This document shows, in pieces, positions 35,927 through 44,635 of a stretch of 64,000 nucleotides of DNA. Both the position numbers and the translations under genes were made by a program. A model generated the notes under the pieces. That model saw only the letters and a program-made list of their open reading frames with translations. It did not search any database and was not told where the DNA came from. Source of the stretch: Streptococcus parapneumoniae (GTDB lineage: Bacteria > Bacillota > Bacilli > Lactobacillales > Streptococcaceae); contig NZ_AP026968.1 in NCBI RefSeq assembly GCF_037076355.1, positions 822,501 through 886,500 on the forward strand, in the 5' to 3' direction. Position 1 is the first letter of the stretch. Every line of letters starts with the position of its first letter.

Positions 35927-37179
35927 AAATAGTTTAAAACCTTTTCCAGATTGTCTAAGGACACCTTGGCAAATTGATAAGGGCAGGCATCCAAGTAAGC
36001 CTTCTCAAAGAAGTCCAAGCCCAGTTGGCTGTGTTTGAGACTGGCAATTTTAGGATACTGTCGCAGATCTAGTAATAAACCATCGTGAAGAGAAAAGTGA
36101 GGAAGAGGACAAGGGCTGTAAGCTAGTCTTTCCTCGATTTGTTTCTGGTAAGCTTCCTGATTGGACAAGCGAGTCAAACGATTTTTCTCAAACAATTGAC
36201 TGTCAATATAGAGTGACAGGGCCTTTTGCATGATGAGGTTGCTGTCGTAATCTAGGATATTTTTATAGGCCACAAAGGCTTCTTTGATAGCATTTGGCAG
36301 AATGAGTGCTGTTATCCGCAGGGCTGGAAAGAGGCTGGTTGAGAAGGACTTGATATAAATGACCCGCTCCTCTGTATCCAGATAGTGGAAGGTCTGGCCC
36401 TTCTTGGAATCCAAATCCCCCAGATAATCGTCCTCTACGATATAGACACCATACTTGGCAGCTAAGTCAAGAATAGTTCGTTTGTCCTGCTCAGAATAGG
36501 AATGGCCTAGAGGATAGTGAAATCGAGGAATGGTGTAGAAAAACTTAATTTTTCCTGTCTTGAAGTGTCGCTCCAGCCCCTTCAAGTCAATCCCATCAAT
36601 GCCTCGTTCAATCGTTTGATAGTCCAAGCCCTGAGCAATCAAGAGGCGATTCATTCGATGGTAGGTCGGCTGTTCCACCAAGATTTCCTTGGCTTGGCTA
36701 GGAAAGGAAATTTGAGAGAGGATAAAAAGGGCTTGTTGGGTCCCAGAAGTCAGTACCAGTTGGTCAGCCTTGCAGTAGAGGGCTTGGTCAAAGAGGAGTT
36801 TGTGAATGGACTGTCTTAGGTCTTCTAAACCTTCTTGGTTGTCATAGTAGTTGAAGAGGTAGTTTTCTCGGCCAATCAAGGTTTCATTAACACAGAGTCG
36901 GAAATCGTCATAGGCGCTGGCATGTTCGTCTGTAACCTCAATTTCTAGGTCCTGGTGTTGCCCTTGTTCTAAGACATAGTAGCCACTCTGGGGCTTGGCA
37001 TAGAGGTATTGTTCGTGCCGTAATTCCAGTAGGGCGCGTTGAATAGTGTCCTTGCTACAGTGAAAGTCAAGGCTCAGTTGACGGATAGAAGGCAGGCGGC
37101 TTCCCGTCGGAAAGCGTCCAGACTCGATACTATTTTTCAGATAGGAAACGATCTCTTGGTACTTGCTTTGTTTCTTCAT
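35908..37179 (-). CDS. MocR-type GntR regulator with aminotransferase domain
   Basis: A 423-residue fusion: an N-terminal GntR winged helix (residues 1-70, LPSIRQLSLDFHCSKDTIQRAL) and a C-terminal fold-type I aminotransferase-like domain. The PLP lysine is in YIKSFSTSLFPALR and the cofactor Asp/Tyr region is VEDDYLGD. MocR proteins are PLP-dependent regulators, some controlling vitamin B6 or amino-acid genes; the target is unknown. An enzyme role alone is unlikely given the DNA-binding domain. The gene is flanked by BOX copies 3 and 4. Confidence 0.9.
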   Translation of the reverse strand: MKKQSKYQEIVSYLKNSIESGRFPTGSRLPSIRQLSLDFHCSKDTIQRALLELRHEQYLYAKPQSGYYVLEQGQHQDLEIEVTDEHASAYDDFRLCVNETLIGRENYLFNYYDNQEGLEDLRQSIHKLLFDQALYCKADQLVLTSGTQQALFILSQISFPSQAKEILVEQPTYHRMNRLLIAQGLDYQTIERGIDGIDLKGLERHFKTGKIKFFYTIPRFHYPLGHSYSEQDKRTILDLAAKYGVYIVEDDYLGDLDSKKGQTFHYLDTEERVIYIKSFSTSLFPALRITALILPNAIKEAFVAYKNILDYDSNLIMQKALSLYIDSQLFEKNRLTRLSNQEAYQKQIEERLAYSPCPLPHFSLHDGLLLDLRQYPKIASLKHSQLGLDFFEKAYLDACPYQFAKVSLDNLEKVLNYLKAELD

Positions 37180-37204
37180 TCCAGACCTCCCTTGATTTTG
37201 TTAC

Positions 37205-37233
37205 ATTGTACCCTTTTTTTTCCTTCTTGGCAA
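37205..37233 (-). promoter_or_regulatory. Promoter of the MocR gene
   Basis: Minus strand TTGCCA (37233-37228), 17-base spacer, TACAAT (37210-37205), 26 bases before the start codon. An AGGGAGG RBS follows. Confidence 0.7.
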
Positions 37234-37253
37234 TGTCTAGAGTGTTTCTCTCG

Positions 37254-37282
37254 TTCACATCTAAGGCCAAATGTGGTATACT
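37254..37282 (+). promoter_or_regulatory. Promoter of budA, upstream of BOX copy 4
   Basis: TTCACA (37254-37259), 17-base spacer, TATACT (37277-37282) with TGG just before it (extended -10). If used, the whole of BOX copy 4 lies in the 5' leader of the acetolactate decarboxylase mRNA. Confidence 0.6.
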
Positions 37283-37304
37283 TAGGAGTAACATTTATAG
37301 AATA

Positions 37305-37506
37305 ATACTCTTCGAAAATCTCTTCAAACCACGTCAGCTTCGCCTTGCCGTAGATATGGTTACTGACTTCGTCAGTTCTATCCACAACCTCAAAACAGTG
37401 TTTTGAGCTGACTTCGTCAGTCTTATCTATCTACAACCTCAAAGCAGTGCTTTGAGCAACCTGCGGCTCGCTTCCTAGTTTGCTTTTTGATTTTCATTGA
37501 GTATAA
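37305..37506 (-). repeat. BOX element (A-B-C), copy 4
   Basis: About 202 bases, nearly identical to copy 1 in module order and orientation: boxA core, boxB module, boxC. It differs by a small TCTA duplication at the boxB-boxC junction (TATCTATCTACAACC). It ends 15 bases before the budA start. Confidence 0.93.
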
Positions 37507-37521
37507 CAGATAAGAAAGAGA

Positions 37522-38253
37522 ATGGTTAAGAACGTGCAGGAACCAGTAAAATTATTTCAATACAATACCCTTGGAGCCTTGATGGCTGGCCTTTATGGTG
37601 GTACCATGACAGTGGGAGAATTGCTAGAGCATGGTGACCTTGGTTTGGGAACCTTGGACTCTATTGATGGGGAATTGATTGTCTTGGATGGCAAGGCTTA
37701 TCAGGCCAAAGGATCAGGAGATCAGCCAGAAATTGTGGAAGTATCACCAGATGCCCTTATTCCTTATGCAGCAGTAGTACCACATCAGGCAGAAGTTATT
37801 TTCCGCCAGCGCTTTGAGATGACAGACAAGGAATTGGAAGAACGAATCGAGTCTTATTATGACGGGGAAAATCTTTTCCGCTCTATCAAGATTCGGGGGG
37901 AATTTTCACATATGCATGTGCGCATGATTCCTAAGTCAACACCAGATACCAAGTTTGCTGAGGTCGCAACCCATCAACCGGAATATAGTCGTGACAATGT
38001 GGCGGGGACCATCGTTGGTTTCTGGACGCCAGAGATTTTCCATGGAGTCAGTGTGGCAGGCTATCATCTGCACTTCATCACAGATGATTTGACTTTTGGT
38101 GGGCATGTCATGGACTTTGTCATCAAGGAAGGCATTATCGAGGTGGGAGCGGTTGACCAGTTGGACCAACGTTTCCCAGTCCAAGACCGTCAATACTTGT
38201 TTGCTAAGTTCAATGTTGACGAGATGAAAAAAGATATTGAAAAGGCGGAATAG
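37522..38253 (+). CDS. budA: Acetolactate decarboxylase
   Basis: A 243-residue cytoplasmic zinc enzyme turning acetolactate into acetoin, which relieves pyruvate overflow and acid stress. Family features: FQYNTLGALMAGLYGGTMTVGELL near the N-terminus, the zinc-binding SVAGYHLHFITDD (His-x-His) around residues 177-189 and GGHVMDF. The gene (also called alsD/aldB) is the first of two with the YhfC-type gene. The ATG has AAGAAAGAG upstream. Confidence 0.93.
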   Translation: MVKNVQEPVKLFQYNTLGALMAGLYGGTMTVGELLEHGDLGLGTLDSIDGELIVLDGKAYQAKGSGDQPEIVEVSPDALIPYAAVVPHQAEVIFRQRFEMTDKELEERIESYYDGENLFRSIKIRGEFSHMHVRMIPKSTPDTKFAEVATHQPEYSRDNVAGTIVGFWTPEIFHGVSVAGYHLHFITDDLTFGGHVMDFVIKEGIIEVGAVDQLDQRFPVQDRQYLFAKFNVDEMKKDIEKAE

Positions 38254-38262
38254 GAGAAGAAA

Positions 38263-39015
38263 ATGACCATTCATATTATCATTACCATGGTGCTGTTGCT
38301 GGCTTTCTTGATAGGGAGCATTTGGTATGCCAAAAAGAAATACCAGATTAATCTAGCTGTTTTGGGCTTGGGTGCTGTTGCCTTCTTTGTCTCTTCACAG
38401 ATTTTGGAAAAACTGGTGCATATCTTAGTTTTGCATCCTCAAAGAGACGGTAGTATTGCCCTCTTGCAAGAACAACCGCTTGTCTATATCATCTATGGCC
38501 TAGCCATGGCAGCATTTTTTGAGGAAACTGCTCGTCTTGTTTTCTTCAAATGGTTGGAGAAAAAGAGAAGTTTGGAAAAGGCAGATGCCTTGGCTTATGG
38601 ACTGGGGCATGGTGGCTTGGAATTGATTTTCCTCGGCATCACCAGTTTGCTCAATCTCTATTTCGTGCTTTCGGCGGTTCAAACGCAGAATCCACAGGTC
38701 ATGCAATTGCTGTCTGAAAATATGTTGAAAACTATTCAGTCGCTATCAGTCTGGCAGATTTATTTGCTTGGTTTTGAGCGAATCTTGGCGCTAGGTTTCC
38801 AATTACTCTTGACTGTTTGGGTTTACCAAGCTGTTCGCCAGAAGAAATGGATTTATCTCCTAGCAGCCTATGGCCTACATGCCTTCTTTGACTTAGCACC
38901 ATCTCTAGTCCAAGTTGGCTGGCTGACCAATCCAGTCTTGGTGGAAGTTGTCCTAGCACTTGAACTTGTTCTGGTTGCCTATGGAACAAAGGCAATCTTT
39001 TGCAAAAAATCATAA
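38263..39015 (+). CDS. YhfC-family intramembrane metalloprotease
   Basis: A 250-residue protein with about seven membrane helices. It carries the EExxR motif (AAFFEETARLVFFK, around residues 86-99) and GHGGLELIFLG (residues 120-130) of the CPBP/PrsW/YhfC-like group of intramembrane glutamic/metallo-type proteases. Substrate unknown. It lies nine bases after budA and may simply be cotranscribed with it. A strong terminator follows. Confidence 0.85.
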   Translation: MTIHIIITMVLLLAFLIGSIWYAKKKYQINLAVLGLGAVAFFVSSQILEKLVHILVLHPQRDGSIALLQEQPLVYIIYGLAMAAFFEETARLVFFKWLEKKRSLEKADALAYGLGHGGLELIFLGITSLLNLYFVLSAVQTQNPQVMQLLSENMLKTIQSLSVWQIYLLGFERILALGFQLLLTVWVYQAVRQKKWIYLLAAYGLHAFFDLAPSLVQVGWLTNPVLVEVVLALELVLVAYGTKAIFCKKS

Positions 39016-39043
39016 GAAAAGGGGGAAACCTCTTTTTCTTATG
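39011..39043 (+). terminator. Terminator after the YhfC-type gene
   Basis: Long stem CATAAGAAAAG..GG paired with CC..CTTTTTCTTATG, loop GAAA. Strong hairpin overlapping the stop codon. Confidence 0.8.
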
Positions 39044-39090
39044 CAAAAACCAAACGAGATTTTTTTATGGTCGTCAAATGTCTCTAAAAA

Positions 39091-39099
39091 TGGTATAAT
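39091..39099 (+). promoter_or_regulatory. Extended -10 promoter of murB
   Basis: TGGTATAAT, 30 bases before the murB start; probably the promoter of the murB-potABCD transcript. Confidence 0.65.
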
Positions 39100-39128
39100 G
39101 GAATGAATTTTGTAAAAGGAAGAGTGAC

Positions 39129-40034
39129 ATGTCTGTAAGAGAAAAAATGCTTGAAATCTTAGAAGGGATTGATATCCGTTTCAAGGAACCCTTGCATAGC
39201 TATAGTTATACCAAAGTAGGTGGAGAGGCCGATTATTTGGTCTTTCCACGAAATCGTTTTGAGTTGGCTCGCGTTGTTAAATTTGCCAATCAAGAAAATA
39301 TCCCTTGGATGGTTCTTGGGAATGCCAGCAACATCATCGTTCGTGATGGTGGGATTCGTGGATTTGTCATCTTGTGTGACAAGCTCAATAATGTTTCCGT
39401 TGATGGCTATACCATTGAAGCAGAAGCTGGGGCTAACTTGATTGAAACAACTCGCATTGCCCTTCGTCATAGCTTGACTGGTTTTGAGTTTGCTTGTGGC
39501 ATTCCTGGAAGTGTCGGTGGTGCTGTCTTTATGAATGCGGGTGCCTATGGTGGCGAGATTGCCCACATCTTGCAGTCTTGTAAGGTCTTGACCAAGGATG
39601 GAGAAATCGAAACCCTGTCTGCCAAAGATTTGGCTTTTGGTTACCGCCACTCAGCCATTCAAGAGTCTGGTGCAGTTGTCTTGTCAGCTAAATTTGCCCT
39701 TGCTCCAGGAACCCATCAGGTTATCAAGCAGGAAATGGACCGTTTGACGCACCTACGCGAACTCAAGCAACCTTTAGAATATCCATCTTGTGGTTCGGTC
39801 TTTAAGCGTCCAGTCGGGCATTTTGCAGGTCAGTTAATTTCTGAGGCTGGCTTGAAAGGCTATCGTATCGGTGGCGTAGAAGTGTCAGAAAAGCACGCAG
39901 GATTTATGATCAATGTTGCAGATGGAACGGCTAAAGACTACGAGGACTTGATTGAGTCTGTGATTGAAAAAGTCAAGGAACACTCTGGCGTTACTCTTGA
40001 GAGAGAAGTTCGTATCTTGGGTGAAAGCAAGTAG
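39129..40034 (+). CDS. murB: UDP-N-acetylenolpyruvoylglucosamine reductase
   Basis: A 301-residue FAD enzyme that reduces UDP-GlcNAc-enolpyruvate to UDP-MurNAc, the second committed step of peptidoglycan synthesis. Type II MurB features: [27 protein letters not shown] (FAD binding), [20 protein letters not shown] and the catalytic Ser in [11 protein letters not shown]. Upstream RBS AAGGAAGAG. The polyamine transporter genes follow in the same direction after a 159-base leader, with no clear terminator between. Confidence 0.96.
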   Translation: MSVREKMLEILEGIDIRFKEPLHSYSYTKVGGEADYLVFPRNRFELARVVKFANQENIPWMVLGNASNIIVRDGGIRGFVILCDKLNNVSVDGYTIEAEAGANLIETTRIALRHSLTGFEFACGIPGSVGGAVFMNAGAYGGEIAHILQSCKVLTKDGEIETLSAKDLAFGYRHSAIQESGAVVLSAKFALAPGTHQVIKQEMDRLTHLRELKQPLEYPSCGSVFKRPVGHFAGQLISEAGLKGYRIGGVEVSEKHAGFMINVADGTAKDYEDLIESVIEKVKEHSGVTLEREVRILGESK

Positions 40035-40193
40035 GAAGTTGTAGCTGAAAAGCTGCTGCTATGTCATGGAAAGGGGGTGAAAGCCTATCGTCAGTGCAGA
40101 AGAATGTAGGCAGTTCAATCTCCTACACGAGGTAGTAGTGGCCTGACAGAGCCCTGATCTGTTAATCTATGAAAAAGAAGGAATAAATGACAA
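40035..40193 (+). other. Structured GC-rich leader between murB and potA
   Basis: A 159-base spacer, richer in GC than its surroundings, with several possible stems: GCCTA (40083-40087)/TAGGC (40107-40111), CTAC/GTAG (40123-40135), CAGA/TCTG (40147-40161), and a closing GTCAG (40090-40094)/CTGAC (40143-40147). It includes a 24-codon ATG frame (40061-40135, MSWKGGESLSSVQKNVG...) without RBS. I recognise no known riboswitch class. A cis-regulatory RNA for polyamine transport is a reasonable guess only. Confidence 0.4.
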
Positions 40194-41351
40194 TTGAAAA
40201 AACCAATTATCGAATTCAAAAACGTCTCTAAAGTTTTTGAAGACAGCAACACCAAGGTTCTCAAAGACATTAACTTTGAGTTGGAAGAAGGGAAATTCTA
40301 CACCCTTCTAGGCGCGTCTGGTTCAGGGAAATCAACTATCCTTAACATCATTGCAGGTTTACTGGATGCGACGACAGGAGATATTTTGCTGGATGGTGTC
40401 CGCATCAATGACATCCCAACCAACAAGCGAGACGTCCATACGGTCTTCCAATCCTATGCCTTGTTTCCACATATGAATGTGTTTGAAAATGTTGCCTTTC
40501 CGCTCCGCTTGCGCAAGATTGACAAGAAAGAAATCGAGAAACGCGTAGCGGAAGTTCTTAAGATGGTTCAGTTGGAAGGTTACGAAAAACGTTCTATCCG
40601 TAAACTTTCTGGAGGACAACGTCAGCGTGTGGCTATTGCCCGTGCCATCATCAACCAACCTCGTGTGGTTTTGTTGGACGAGCCTTTGTCAGCGCTGGAC
40701 TTGAAATTAAGAACAGATATGCAGTACGAACTGCGTGAACTACAACAACGATTGGGCATTACCTTTGTCTTTGTCACTCACGATCAGGAAGAAGCGCTGG
40801 CCATGAGTGACTGGATTTTTGTTATGAATGATGGCGAGATTGTCCAGTCTGGAACACCTGTGGATATCTACGATGAGCCGATTAACCATTTTGTTGCCAC
40901 CTTTATCGGTGAGTCAAATATCTTGCCAGGAACCATGATTGAGGACTACTTGGTTGAGTTTAACGGCAAACGCTTTGAAGCGGTTGATGGGGGGATGAAG
41001 CCAAATGAACCTGTTGAGGTTGTCATTCGTCCAGAGGACTTGCGGATTACCCTTCCTGAAGAAGGCAAGCTCCAAGTTAAGGTGGATACCCAGCTCTTCC
41101 GTGGGGTGCACTATGAAATTATCGCCTATGACGAACTTGGAAATGAATGGATGATCCACTCAACTCGTAAGGCCATCGTGGGTGAGGAAATCGGTCTGGA
41201 CTTTGAACCAGAAGATATTCACATCATGCGTCTCAACGAAACTGAAGAAGAGTTCGATGCTCGTATCGAGGAGTACGTGGAAATCGAAGAGCAAGAAGCA
41301 GGTCTGATTAACGCGATCGAGGAGGAAAGAGATGAAGAAAACAAGCTCTAA
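40194..41351 (+). CDS. potA: Spermidine/putrescine ABC transporter ATPase
   Basis: A 385-residue ATPase: Walker [10 protein letters not shown], signature KLSGGQRQR, Walker [10 protein letters not shown] and H-loop THDQEEAL, then a C-terminal TOBE/regulatory domain from about residue 270 ([11 protein letters not shown]). Its acidic tail ([21 protein letters not shown]) is longer than in E. coli PotA. The start is TTG at 40194, 11 bases after AAGGA; an ATG at 40186 opens a different 14-codon frame that overlaps the TTG. First gene of potABCD; overlaps potB by 20 bases. Confidence 0.95.
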   Translation: MKKPIIEFKNVSKVFEDSNTKVLKDINFELEEGKFYTLLGASGSGKSTILNIIAGLLDATTGDILLDGVRINDIPTNKRDVHTVFQSYALFPHMNVFENVAFPLRLRKIDKKEIEKRVAEVLKMVQLEGYEKRSIRKLSGGQRQRVAIARAIINQPRVVLLDEPLSALDLKLRTDMQYELRELQQRLGITFVFVTHDQEEALAMSDWIFVMNDGEIVQSGTPVDIYDEPINHFVATFIGESNILPGTMIEDYLVEFNGKRFEAVDGGMKPNEPVEVVIRPEDLRITLPEEGKLQVKVDTQLFRGVHYEIIAYDELGNEWMIHSTRKAIVGEEIGLDFEPEDIHIMRLNETEEEFDARIEEYVEIEEQEAGLINAIEEERDEENKL

Positions 41352-42138
41352 ACTCTTTGTAGTGCCCTACATGCTTTGGATTGCCCTCTTTGTGTTGGCA
41401 CCCTTGGTCTTGATTTTCGGTCAATCCTTTTTCAACATTGAAGGCCAGTTCAGTTTAGAAAATTATAAGTCATACTTTGCGTCACAAAACTTGACTTATC
41501 TCAAAATGAGTTTCAACTCTGTACTCTATGCAGGAATTGTGACCTTTGTGACCCTCCTTATCAGCTATCCAACAGCCCTCTTTTTGACCCGTCTCAAGCA
41601 CCGTCAACTCTGGCTCATGCTGATTATTCTGCCAACCTGGATCAATTTGCTCCTTAAAGCCTATGCCTTTATCGGAATTTTTGGTCAGAATGGCTCTATT
41701 AACCAATTCTTGGAATTTATCGGAATCGGCTCACAACAGTTGCTCTTTACCGATTTCTCCTTTATCTTTGTCGCAAGCTACATCGAGCTTCCCTTTATGA
41801 TTTTGCCGATTTTCAATGTCTTGGACGATATGGACAACAATCTCATCAATGCCAGCTATGACCTAGGTGCGACCAAGTGGGAGACCTTCCGCCATGTCAT
41901 CTTCCCTCTATCGATGAACGGTGTGCGAAGTGGAGTTCAGTCGGTCTTTATTCCCAGCTTGAGTCTCTTCATGCTAACACGTTTGATTGGTGGGAATCGC
42001 GTTATTACGCTGGGAACGGCTATTGAACAGAATTTCCTAACCAATGACAACTACGGTATGGGTTCAACCATCGGTGTAATTCTCATCTTGACCATGTTCA
42101 TCACCATGTGGGTGACCAAGGAAAGGAGAGAACGATGA
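41332..42138 (+). CDS. potB: Spermidine/putrescine ABC transporter permease PotB
   Basis: A 268-residue permease with six membrane helices and the EAA-type loop [22 protein letters not shown] (around residues 174-195). Forms the polyamine channel with PotC. Starts inside the end of potA with GAGGAAAG as RBS and overlaps potC by four bases. Confidence 0.95.
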   Translation: MKKTSSKLFVVPYMLWIALFVLAPLVLIFGQSFFNIEGQFSLENYKSYFASQNLTYLKMSFNSVLYAGIVTFVTLLISYPTALFLTRLKHRQLWLMLIILPTWINLLLKAYAFIGIFGQNGSINQFLEFIGIGSQQLLFTDFSFIFVASYIELPFMILPIFNVLDDMDNNLINASYDLGATKWETFRHVIFPLSMNGVRSGVQSVFIPSLSLFMLTRLIGGNRVITLGTAIEQNFLTNDNYGMGSTIGVILILTMFITMWVTKERRER

Positions 42139-42908
42139 AAAAATTTGCCAATCTATATCTAGGACTGGTCTTTCTTGTCCTCTACCTGCCTATCTTTTAC
42201 CTGATTGGCTATGCCTTTAATGCAGGAAATGACATGAACAGCTTTACAGGCTTTAGCTTGAGCCATTTTAAAACCATGTTTGGTGATGGTCGCCTTATGC
42301 TGATTGTGACTCAGACATTTTTCTTGGCCTTCCTATCAGCCTTGATTGCGACTGTTATTGGGACTTTTGGTGCCATTTACATCTACCAGTCTCGTAAGAA
42401 ATACCAAGAAGCCTTTCTGTCACTCAATAATATCCTCATGGTTGCTCCTGATGTTATGATTGGTGCCAGCTTCTTGATTCTTTTTACTCAACTCAAGTTT
42501 TCACTTGGCTTTTTGACTGTTCTATCTAGTCACGTGGCCTTTTCCATCCCTATCGTGGTCTTGATGGTCTTGCCTCGTCTCAAGGAAATGAACGGTGACA
42601 TGATTCATGCGGCCTATGACCTTGGTGCCAGTCAATTTCAGATGTTCAAGGAAATCATGCTTCCTTACCTGACTCCGTCTATCATTGCAGGTTATTTCAT
42701 GGCTTTCACCTATTCGCTAGATGACTTTGCTGTGACCTTCTTTGTGACGGGAAATGGCTTTTCAACCCTATCAGTCGAGATTTACTCTCGTGCCCGTAAG
42801 GGGATTTCGCTAGAAATCAATGCCCTGTCTGCCCTTGTCTTTCTCTTTAGTATTATCCTAGTGGTTGGATATTACTTTATCTCACGTGAGAAGGAGGAGC
42901 AAGCATGA
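42135..42908 (+). CDS. potC: Spermidine/putrescine ABC transporter permease PotC
   Basis: A 257-residue second permease with the EAA loop HAAYDLGASQFQMFKEIMLPYL and six helices. The ATG at 42135 overlaps the potB stop (ATGA) and has AAGGAGAG upstream. An upstream in-frame GTG at 42108 would add nine polar residues before the first helix and is not used. Overlaps potD by four bases. Confidence 0.95.
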   Translation: MKKFANLYLGLVFLVLYLPIFYLIGYAFNAGNDMNSFTGFSLSHFKTMFGDGRLMLIVTQTFFLAFLSALIATVIGTFGAIYIYQSRKKYQEAFLSLNNILMVAPDVMIGASFLILFTQLKFSLGFLTVLSSHVAFSIPIVVLMVLPRLKEMNGDMIHAAYDLGASQFQMFKEIMLPYLTPSIIAGYFMAFTYSLDDFAVTFFVTGNGFSTLSVEIYSRARKGISLEINALSALVFLFSIILVVGYYFISREKEEQA

Positions 42909-43975
42909 AAAAACTCTATTCATTTTTAGCAGGAATTTTAGCGATTATCCTTGTCTTATGGGGAATTGCGACGCATTTAGACAGTAAAATCAATAGCCGA
43001 GATAGTCAAAAATTGGTTATCTACAACTGGGGTGACTATATCGATCCTGAACTCTTGACTCAGTTTACAGAAGAAACAGGAATCCAAGTCCAGTATGAGA
43101 CCTTTGACTCCAACGAAGCCATGTATACTAAGATCAAGCAGGGTGGAACGACCTACGATATTGCCATCCCAAGTGAATACATGATTAACAAGATGAAGGA
43201 CGAAGATCTCTTGGTGCCGCTTGATTATTCAAAACTTGAAGGTCTTGAAAATATCGGACCAGAGTTCCTCAACCAGTCCTTTGACCTAGGCAATAAATTC
43301 TCCATTCCTTATTTCTGGGGAACACTGGGAATTGTCTACAATGAAACCATGGTAGAGGAAGCGCCTGAGCATTGGGATGATCTCTGGAAGCCAGAGTATA
43401 AGAACTCCATCATGCTCTTTGATGGGGCGCGTGAGGTGCTGGGACTTGGGCTCAATTCCCTTGGCTACAGCCTCAACTCCAAGGATAGCCAGCAGTTGGA
43501 AGAAACAGTGGACAAGCTCTACAAGCTGACTCCCAATATCAAGGCTATTGTGGCGGACGAGATGAAGGGCTACATGATTCAGAATAACGCTGCTATCGGC
43601 GTGACCTTCTCTGGTGAAGCTAGCCAAATGCTGGAGAAAAATGAAAATCTACGCTATGTGGTTCCGACCGAGGCCAGCAACCTTTGGTTTGACAATATGG
43701 TTATACCAAAAACAGTCAAAAACCAAGATGCAGCCTATGCCTTTATTAACTTTATGTTGAAACCTGAAAATGCTCTCAAAAATGCGGAGTATGTTGGCTA
43801 TTCAACACCAAACCTACCAGCTAAGGAATTGCTCCCAGAGGAGAAAAAAGAAGATAAAGCCTTCTATCCAGATACTGAAACCATGAAACACCTAGAAGTT
43901 TATGAAAAATTTGATCATAAATGGACAGGCAAATATAGCGACCTCTTCCTACAGTTTAAAATGTATCGGAAGTAG
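42905..43975 (+). CDS. potD: Spermidine/putrescine-binding protein PotD
   Basis: A 356-residue extracellular receptor. After a hydrophobic N-terminal segment (residues 6-24) the binding fold begins with KLVIYNWGDYIDPELL, the polyamine-binding family signature, and includes PYFWGTLGIVYNE, and GVTFSGEASQ with ligand-contact residues. No cysteine follows the hydrophobic segment, so this is not a lipoprotein; it is either an uncleaved membrane-anchored protein or processed by signal peptidase I. Last gene of potABCD, translationally coupled to potC. Confidence 0.95.
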   Translation: MKKLYSFLAGILAIILVLWGIATHLDSKINSRDSQKLVIYNWGDYIDPELLTQFTEETGIQVQYETFDSNEAMYTKIKQGGTTYDIAIPSEYMINKMKDEDLLVPLDYSKLEGLENIGPEFLNQSFDLGNKFSIPYFWGTLGIVYNETMVEEAPEHWDDLWKPEYKNSIMLFDGAREVLGLGLNSLGYSLNSKDSQQLEETVDKLYKLTPNIKAIVADEMKGYMIQNNAAIGVTFSGEASQMLEKNENLRYVVPTEASNLWFDNMVIPKTVKNQDAAYAFINFMLKPENALKNAEYVGYSTPNLPAKELLPEEKKEDKAFYPDTETMKHLEVYEKFDHKWTGKYSDLFLQFKMYRK

Positions 43976-43990
43976 AGTTAGCAGTCACGA

Positions 43991-44020
43991 AACGAATCAG
44001 TCAAGCTGGTTCGTTTTTTT
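43991..44020 (+). terminator. Terminator of potABCD
   Basis: Stem AACGAATCAG/CTGGTTCGTT (G-T pair) with loop TCAAG, followed by TTTTTT. Confidence 0.88.
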
Positions 44021-44122
44021 ATAGAAGAAAAATTTTACAGCCCTATCTTTTTCAACTCTAGTTGCTTATTTGCTTGCCTAGTAGTATACTAAGCTTAACC
44101 TTACAGAAAGCGGTAACAAATA

Positions 44123-44328
44123 ATGGAAGTGTCTACTTTTTTCAAAAAAGTTTCTGGCCAACCTTTTTGACTGTTCAGCAAACTGTTATACTATTACATT
44201 TAAAAGATGGTTTGGATCGACAATACCTAACAACTGAGTCCATATATTGGGTGATAGGCACCTTTATATTTGTAAATATTTTAGTGGCTGTGTTTAGTAA
44301 TATGAAAATTGGTGATAAAGAAAAGTAA
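44123..44328 (+). pseudogene. Possible frameshifted small membrane protein
   Basis: An ATG at 44123 opens MEVSTFFKKVSGQPF and stops at TGA (44168-44170), next to a run of five T (44164-44168). Adding one T joins it to the next frame, LTVQQTVILLHLKDGLDRQ..., which contains a membrane helix (YWVIGTFIFVNILVAVF) and ends in TAA at 44328. The joined product would be about 68 residues. No strong RBS is present, so the gene was weak or is decayed. I do not recognise the family. Confidence 0.35.
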
Positions 44329-44407
44329 TAGCAGTAAGAATAATATATCATGAAAAAGTAATCAGAGATGTAGGGAATTGCTCTGATTCAACGGAGATCA
44401 TTTCCAG

Positions 44408-44436
44408 TTGACGTAAGCTTAAAAAAACGTTATAAT
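44408..44436 (+). promoter_or_regulatory. Promoter of the alaS T-box transcript
   Basis: TTGACG (44408-44413), 17-base spacer, TATAAT (44431-44436). Transcription would begin near 44443, just before stem I of the T-box. Confidence 0.8.
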
Positions 44437-44442
44437 AAGAAA

Positions 44443-44625
44443 GTTGAGAATTGATTTTCTCTTGTCTTAGTCCAGAGAAATGGCGGTGCTGCGAGCCATC
44501 TAAGCTAGAAAGTCATGCTACTCAATTTAACAATTGCATAAGAACAAGAGAATGACAAGTTCATTGAATGAAGGTGGTACCGCGGTTTTTCGCCCTTCGT
44601 GATATGAACTTGTCTTTTGATTTTT
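44443..44625 (+). ncRNA. T-box leader for alanine
   Basis: A T-box riboswitch that senses uncharged tRNA-Ala. The highly conserved T-box sequence GAAGGTGGTACCGCGG lies at 44569-44584 in the antiterminator. Stem I features include AGAGAAATGGCGGTGCTGCGAGCC (AG bulge/distal loop type elements; 44474-44497 region) and the likely specifier codon GCT at 44517-44519. The terminator stem is GACAAGTTCAT (44554-44564)/ATGAACTTGTC (44604-44614) followed by TTTTGATTTTT. Confidence 0.92.
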
Positions 44626-44635
44626 GGAGGTGTTG

